A stretch of 43,636 nt of DNA from DATFAS01 sp035254305 (GTDB taxonomy: Bacteria > Bacillota > Bacilli > Aneurinibacillales > RAOX-1), in contig DATFAS010000025.1 of assembly GCA_035254305.1 (NCBI GenBank), positions 1-43,636 on the forward strand, given 5' to 3'. This document shows, piece after piece, positions 41,611 through 43,636 of this stretch (position 1 is the stretch's first letter; every line of letters begins with the position of its first letter). The position numbers were made by a program, and so were the translations under genes. A model generated the notes under the pieces. The model was given only the letters and a program-made list of their open reading frames with translations. It was not told where the DNA came from and searched no databases.

Positions 41611-41774
41611 TTTTCTTCTAAAAGAAAGTTTAAGTTCCTTTTCGCCCTGTTAAGAGCTTAAACTTTCTTACTACCTTCTAAACCCTGAATAGTGGTTTTT
41701 GAGTCATGGGTTGTTCTAAGGTAGCTGAACAAAGTGTGGCTGATTGACTACAAAAGGAATGGTGGCGATAAGTT
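41611..41774 (+). other. Structured intergenic region between ccoP and the ABC transporter
   Basis: This stretch of about 160 bases has two consecutive inverted repeats. The first is a perfect 13-bp pair, AAGAAAGTTTAAG (41622-41634) and CTTAAACTTTCTT (41657-41669), with a 22-base loop and no T run. The second is CTACCTT (41671-41677) with AAGGTAG (41718-41724), enclosing AACCC (41681-41685) with GGGTT (41708-41712). No known riboswitch is recognised, and no clear promoter. Confidence 0.5.
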
Positions 41775-41876
41775 TTGGTCAGCGGAGTACAGATAACCTA
41801 CCATATCATTTGGACAGTGGTTGTTATATGGATCATTTCGATAACGATCCATACCATTAAGAGAAAGGATCTGTAA
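41775..41876 (+). CDS. Small single-TM protein (33 aa) upstream of the FtsX-type permease
   Basis: From TTG 41775, with TGGTGG nine bases upstream, a 33-codon frame gives an almost uninterrupted membrane helix (IIWTVVVIWIISITI) followed by a basic end HTIKRKDL. The stop at 41874-41876 is two bases before the permease ATG, suggesting coupled translation. The start codon is weak and no family is known, so it could be chance, but the helix-plus-positive-tail pattern is that of real small membrane proteins. Confidence 0.45.
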   Translation: MVSGVQITYHIIWTVVVIWIISITIHTIKRKDL

Positions 41877-41878
41877 TC

Positions 41879-43090
41879 ATGTATTATCAATTAGCTGTTA
41901 TCGCCTGGAGAAATTTAAAAAGAAAGATTTCAAGGACTATGCTCCTTGCAGGTAGTGCGGCCATTACTGCTTTTATTCTTTTTGCTAGCTACTTTTTTAT
42001 TGGTTCTATGCAAAGAAGTGTAGAAGCAAGCTCAGAACGATTAGGAGCTGACCTGATTATTGTCCCTAAGGGATATGGGAGTGCTGCAGGTGAAATGATT
42101 ATTTCAGGCAATCCCACTCCTTTTTATATGCCAAGCTCAGTATTGGAGAAGATCCGTTCGATTCCTGAAATTGAACAGGTAACTGCACAACTCTATCTTC
42201 AGACGGTTTCCACCGTTTGCTGTCGAACAGAAGGGGATTTTCCAATCATTGCTTTTGATCCGAATCAAGATTTCACTCTTAAGCCATGGCTTGCGAAAAA
42301 AAGCTTGATGGGGAAGTATGACGTGATCATTGGTTCTGATGCAGGAGGGGAAAATTTTCTTTATCATTATGACGACGAAAATGTTGAAGAATGGATTACT
42401 TTGTTTGGAAAAGACTTTTTTGTCCACAATGTGCTTTTCCCAACTGGAATGGGAACAGATAAGACAATCTTTATTACCATGGATGCAGCAAATGAACTAA
42501 GGAACACTCCGAATACTGTAATGACGTTTCCACCGGGTTCCGTGTCTGTTGTACTAGTGAAAGCCAAGCCTGGAATGGAATCCTTGATTTCTCGGGAATT
42601 GGATAAATTAGGGTTACCTGTTGATGTGGTAAAAGGCAAAGGATTAAAGGATGCGGTCCAACGACAGGTGTTTCCAGTTAAACTATTAAGCTATTTAATG
42701 ATTACCCTTGTATTAGTGATGAGTTCTTTACAGGTTATGGCTATGTTCTCAGCTCTTATTAGTGAGAGAAGGAAGGAAATAGGAATGATGAGAGCCATGG
42801 GTGCAGGAAGAGGATCTGTAGTTTTTCTACTCTTAGCTGAAGCGGGAATGGTTTCTTCAATAGGTGCTTTGATTGGATCTCTACTATCTGCGGCTGCTCT
42901 GTACGACAACCGGATACAGATTATGCAAATTTTAAAACTCCCTTTACTTTTTCCTACGGCAGGTACTGGGTTTATGATTGCGTTGGGGACTATAGGGATA
43001 ACTACAATACTGTCTTTAGTGGCTGCCTATCTTCCTGTTCGTGGAATTCTCAAAATAGAACCTTACGAAGCGATTCGGGAGGGTGAGTAA
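41879..43090 (+). CDS. FtsX/MacB-type ABC transporter permease
   Basis: A 403-aa permease with one N-terminal helix (about 20-43), a large extracytoplasmic domain (45-265) and three C-terminal helices (about 268-295, 318-340, 360-385), the MacB/LolC layout. The ATPase-contact segment SERRKEIGMMRAMGAGRGSV is typical FtsX. The external domain carries adjacent cysteines (C114, C115) in STVCC, seen in the subgroup related to Campylobacter Cj1661-Cj1662 that sits with iron/P19 systems. A metal or redox role is only inference. AAAGGA precedes ATG 41879; the ATPase gene begins two bases after the stop codon starts its gap. Confidence 0.9.
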   Translation: MYYQLAVIAWRNLKRKISRTMLLAGSAAITAFILFASYFFIGSMQRSVEASSERLGADLIIVPKGYGSAAGEMIISGNPTPFYMPSSVLEKIRSIPEIEQVTAQLYLQTVSTVCCRTEGDFPIIAFDPNQDFTLKPWLAKKSLMGKYDVIIGSDAGGENFLYHYDDENVEEWITLFGKDFFVHNVLFPTGMGTDKTIFITMDAANELRNTPNTVMTFPPGSVSVVLVKAKPGMESLISRELDKLGLPVDVVKGKGLKDAVQRQVFPVKLLSYLMITLVLVMSSLQVMAMFSALISERRKEIGMMRAMGAGRGSVVFLLLAEAGMVSSIGALIGSLLSAAALYDNRIQIMQILKLPLLFPTAGTGFMIALGTIGITTILSLVAAYLPVRGILKIEPYEAIREGE

Positions 43091-43091
43091 A

Positions 43092-43636
43092 ATGATAAGA
43101 TTCGAAAATGTTAGTAAGAAGTATCGAATAAATAGAGAAAAATACATTGTTGCTTTGGAAAATATCCATTGTACTATTCAAAAAGGGGAGTTTTTGACGA
43201 TCATTGGGCCTTCGGGAAGTGGGAAATCTACCTTCTTAAGCCTAATGGGTTTGATCGATCGTGCGACAGAAGGGGACATATGGATTGATAATCAAAATAT
43301 TATCCATTTCAGTGATAAGCAGAGAACCGCAATACGTGCCCAGAAAATTGGTTTCGTCTACCAATTCCCAAGTTTAATTCCGACGTTATCGGTGGTTGAG
43401 AATGTGGCCCTTCCTAAAATAATGCAAGGTAACTATAAATCAACAGACACTAAACGAGTAGTTGATTTGCTAGAACAGGTGGGTTTGAGTGATCGATTAC
43501 AGCATCTTCCGAGTGAATTGAGTGGTGGGGAGCAAAGGCGTGTAGCGTTGATTCGAGCAATGATCACTGATCCTGACATTCTTTTAGCCGATGAACCAAC
43601 AGGTGCGCTTGATCCGCAAAGTGCAGTTCATATGAT
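43092..43636 (+). CDS. ABC transporter ATPase (MacB/LolD-like), 3' end beyond the window
   Basis: Begins at ATG 43092, one base after the permease stop, with GGGAGGGTGAG as ribosome-binding site. The frame stays open to the window edge, giving 181 residues. Walker A is GPSGSGKST, the Q-loop region VYQFPSLIPTLSVVENVALP, signature LSGGEQRRVALIRAM, Walker B ILLADEPTGALD. The LSGGEQ and PTGALD forms are typical of the LolD/MacB/FtsE branch that pairs with FtsX-type permeases. The end, including the switch histidine, is outside. Confidence 0.95.
   Translation, partial: MIRFENVSKKYRINREKYIVALENIHCTIQKGEFLTIIGPSGSGKSTFLSLMGLIDRATEGDIWIDNQNIIHFSDKQRTAIRAQKIGFVYQFPSLIPTLSVVENVALPKIMQGNYKSTDTKRVVDLLEQVGLSDRLQHLPSELSGGEQRRVALIRAMITDPDILLADEPTGALDPQSAVHM

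Noticed and set aside
1..43636. CRISPR arrays, tRNA/rRNA genes, prophage or insertion sequences
   Set aside because: No regular spaced repeats, cloverleaf sequences, integrase, transposase or flanking direct repeats were seen by reading.

Overview
The window looks like chromosomal DNA of an endospore-forming, AT-rich (roughly 40% G+C by eye) Bacillota of the order Bacillales. The core gene order is the classical Bacillus one: murI-gerM-rph-rdgB, ysoA-tig, clpX-lonB-lonA-ysxC, hemA-hemX-hemC-hemD-hemB-hemL, and spoVID-ysxE. Spore genes (gerM, lonB with a textbook sigma-F promoter, spoVID, ysxE) show that it sporulates. The genus cannot be fixed from sequence alone. A cbb3-type cytochrome oxidase, clpP between tig and clpX, and about 8 kb inserted between ysxC and hemA distinguish it from B. 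subtilis. No phage, IS element, CRISPR array, tRNA or rRNA was found.

Layout. 0-4 kb: c-di-GMP signalling, with the 3' end of an EAL protein and a complete PAS-PAS-PAS-GGDEF-EAL-PilZ protein. 4.0-6.4 kb: a 55-aa proline-rich peptide gene carrying a perfect 20-bp palindrome, then a phosphodiester glycosidase and a membrane-anchored protein with a Thr/Lys-rich tail. 6.4-11.6 kb: MurJ/SpoVB-family flippase, murI, gerM, rph and rdgB (cell wall, spore assembly, RNA and nucleotide housekeeping). 11.7-21 kb: a protein quality-control block, ysoA, tig, clpP, clpX, lonB, lonA, ysxC. 21-28.8 kb: an accessory segment on mixed strands with a Cof-type HAD phosphatase, an EamA transporter, a chemotaxis receptor with a cytoplasmic sensor region, and an ABC importer (permease, ATPase, lipoprotein) with an MFS gene lying inside the cluster.

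28.9-35.3 kb: the hem operon, taking glutamyl-tRNA to uroporphyrinogen III. 35.3-37.9 kb: spoVID and ysxE (spore coat) and a small convergent membrane protein. 37.9-38.9 kb: a shortened phosphohexomutase homologue that has lost the catalytic serine loop and the metal-binding loop, apparently a pseudoenzyme. 38.9-41.6 kb: a cbb3 oxidase operon, ccoN-ccoO-ccoS-like-ccoP, behind a TTGACA-16-TATGAT promoter with a perfect CRP/FNR-type palindrome centred about 62 bp upstream of the predicted start. 41.6 kb to the end: a structured intergenic stretch, a 33-codon single-TM ORF, an FtsX/MacB-type permease and the start of its ATPase.

Working together: the hem operon supplies tetrapyrroles that the haem-rich cbb3 oxidase a few kb downstream consumes, and the FNR-like site suggests low-oxygen induction of that oxidase. 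Tig, ClpXP and the two Lon proteases form a contiguous folding/degradation block, with lonB under separate forespore control. Many genes are separated by clear intrinsic terminators. The least explained elements are the mutase-like pseudoenzyme, the palindrome-bearing peptide gene, the small ORFs around the oxidase, and the structured region before the FtsX-type transporter.
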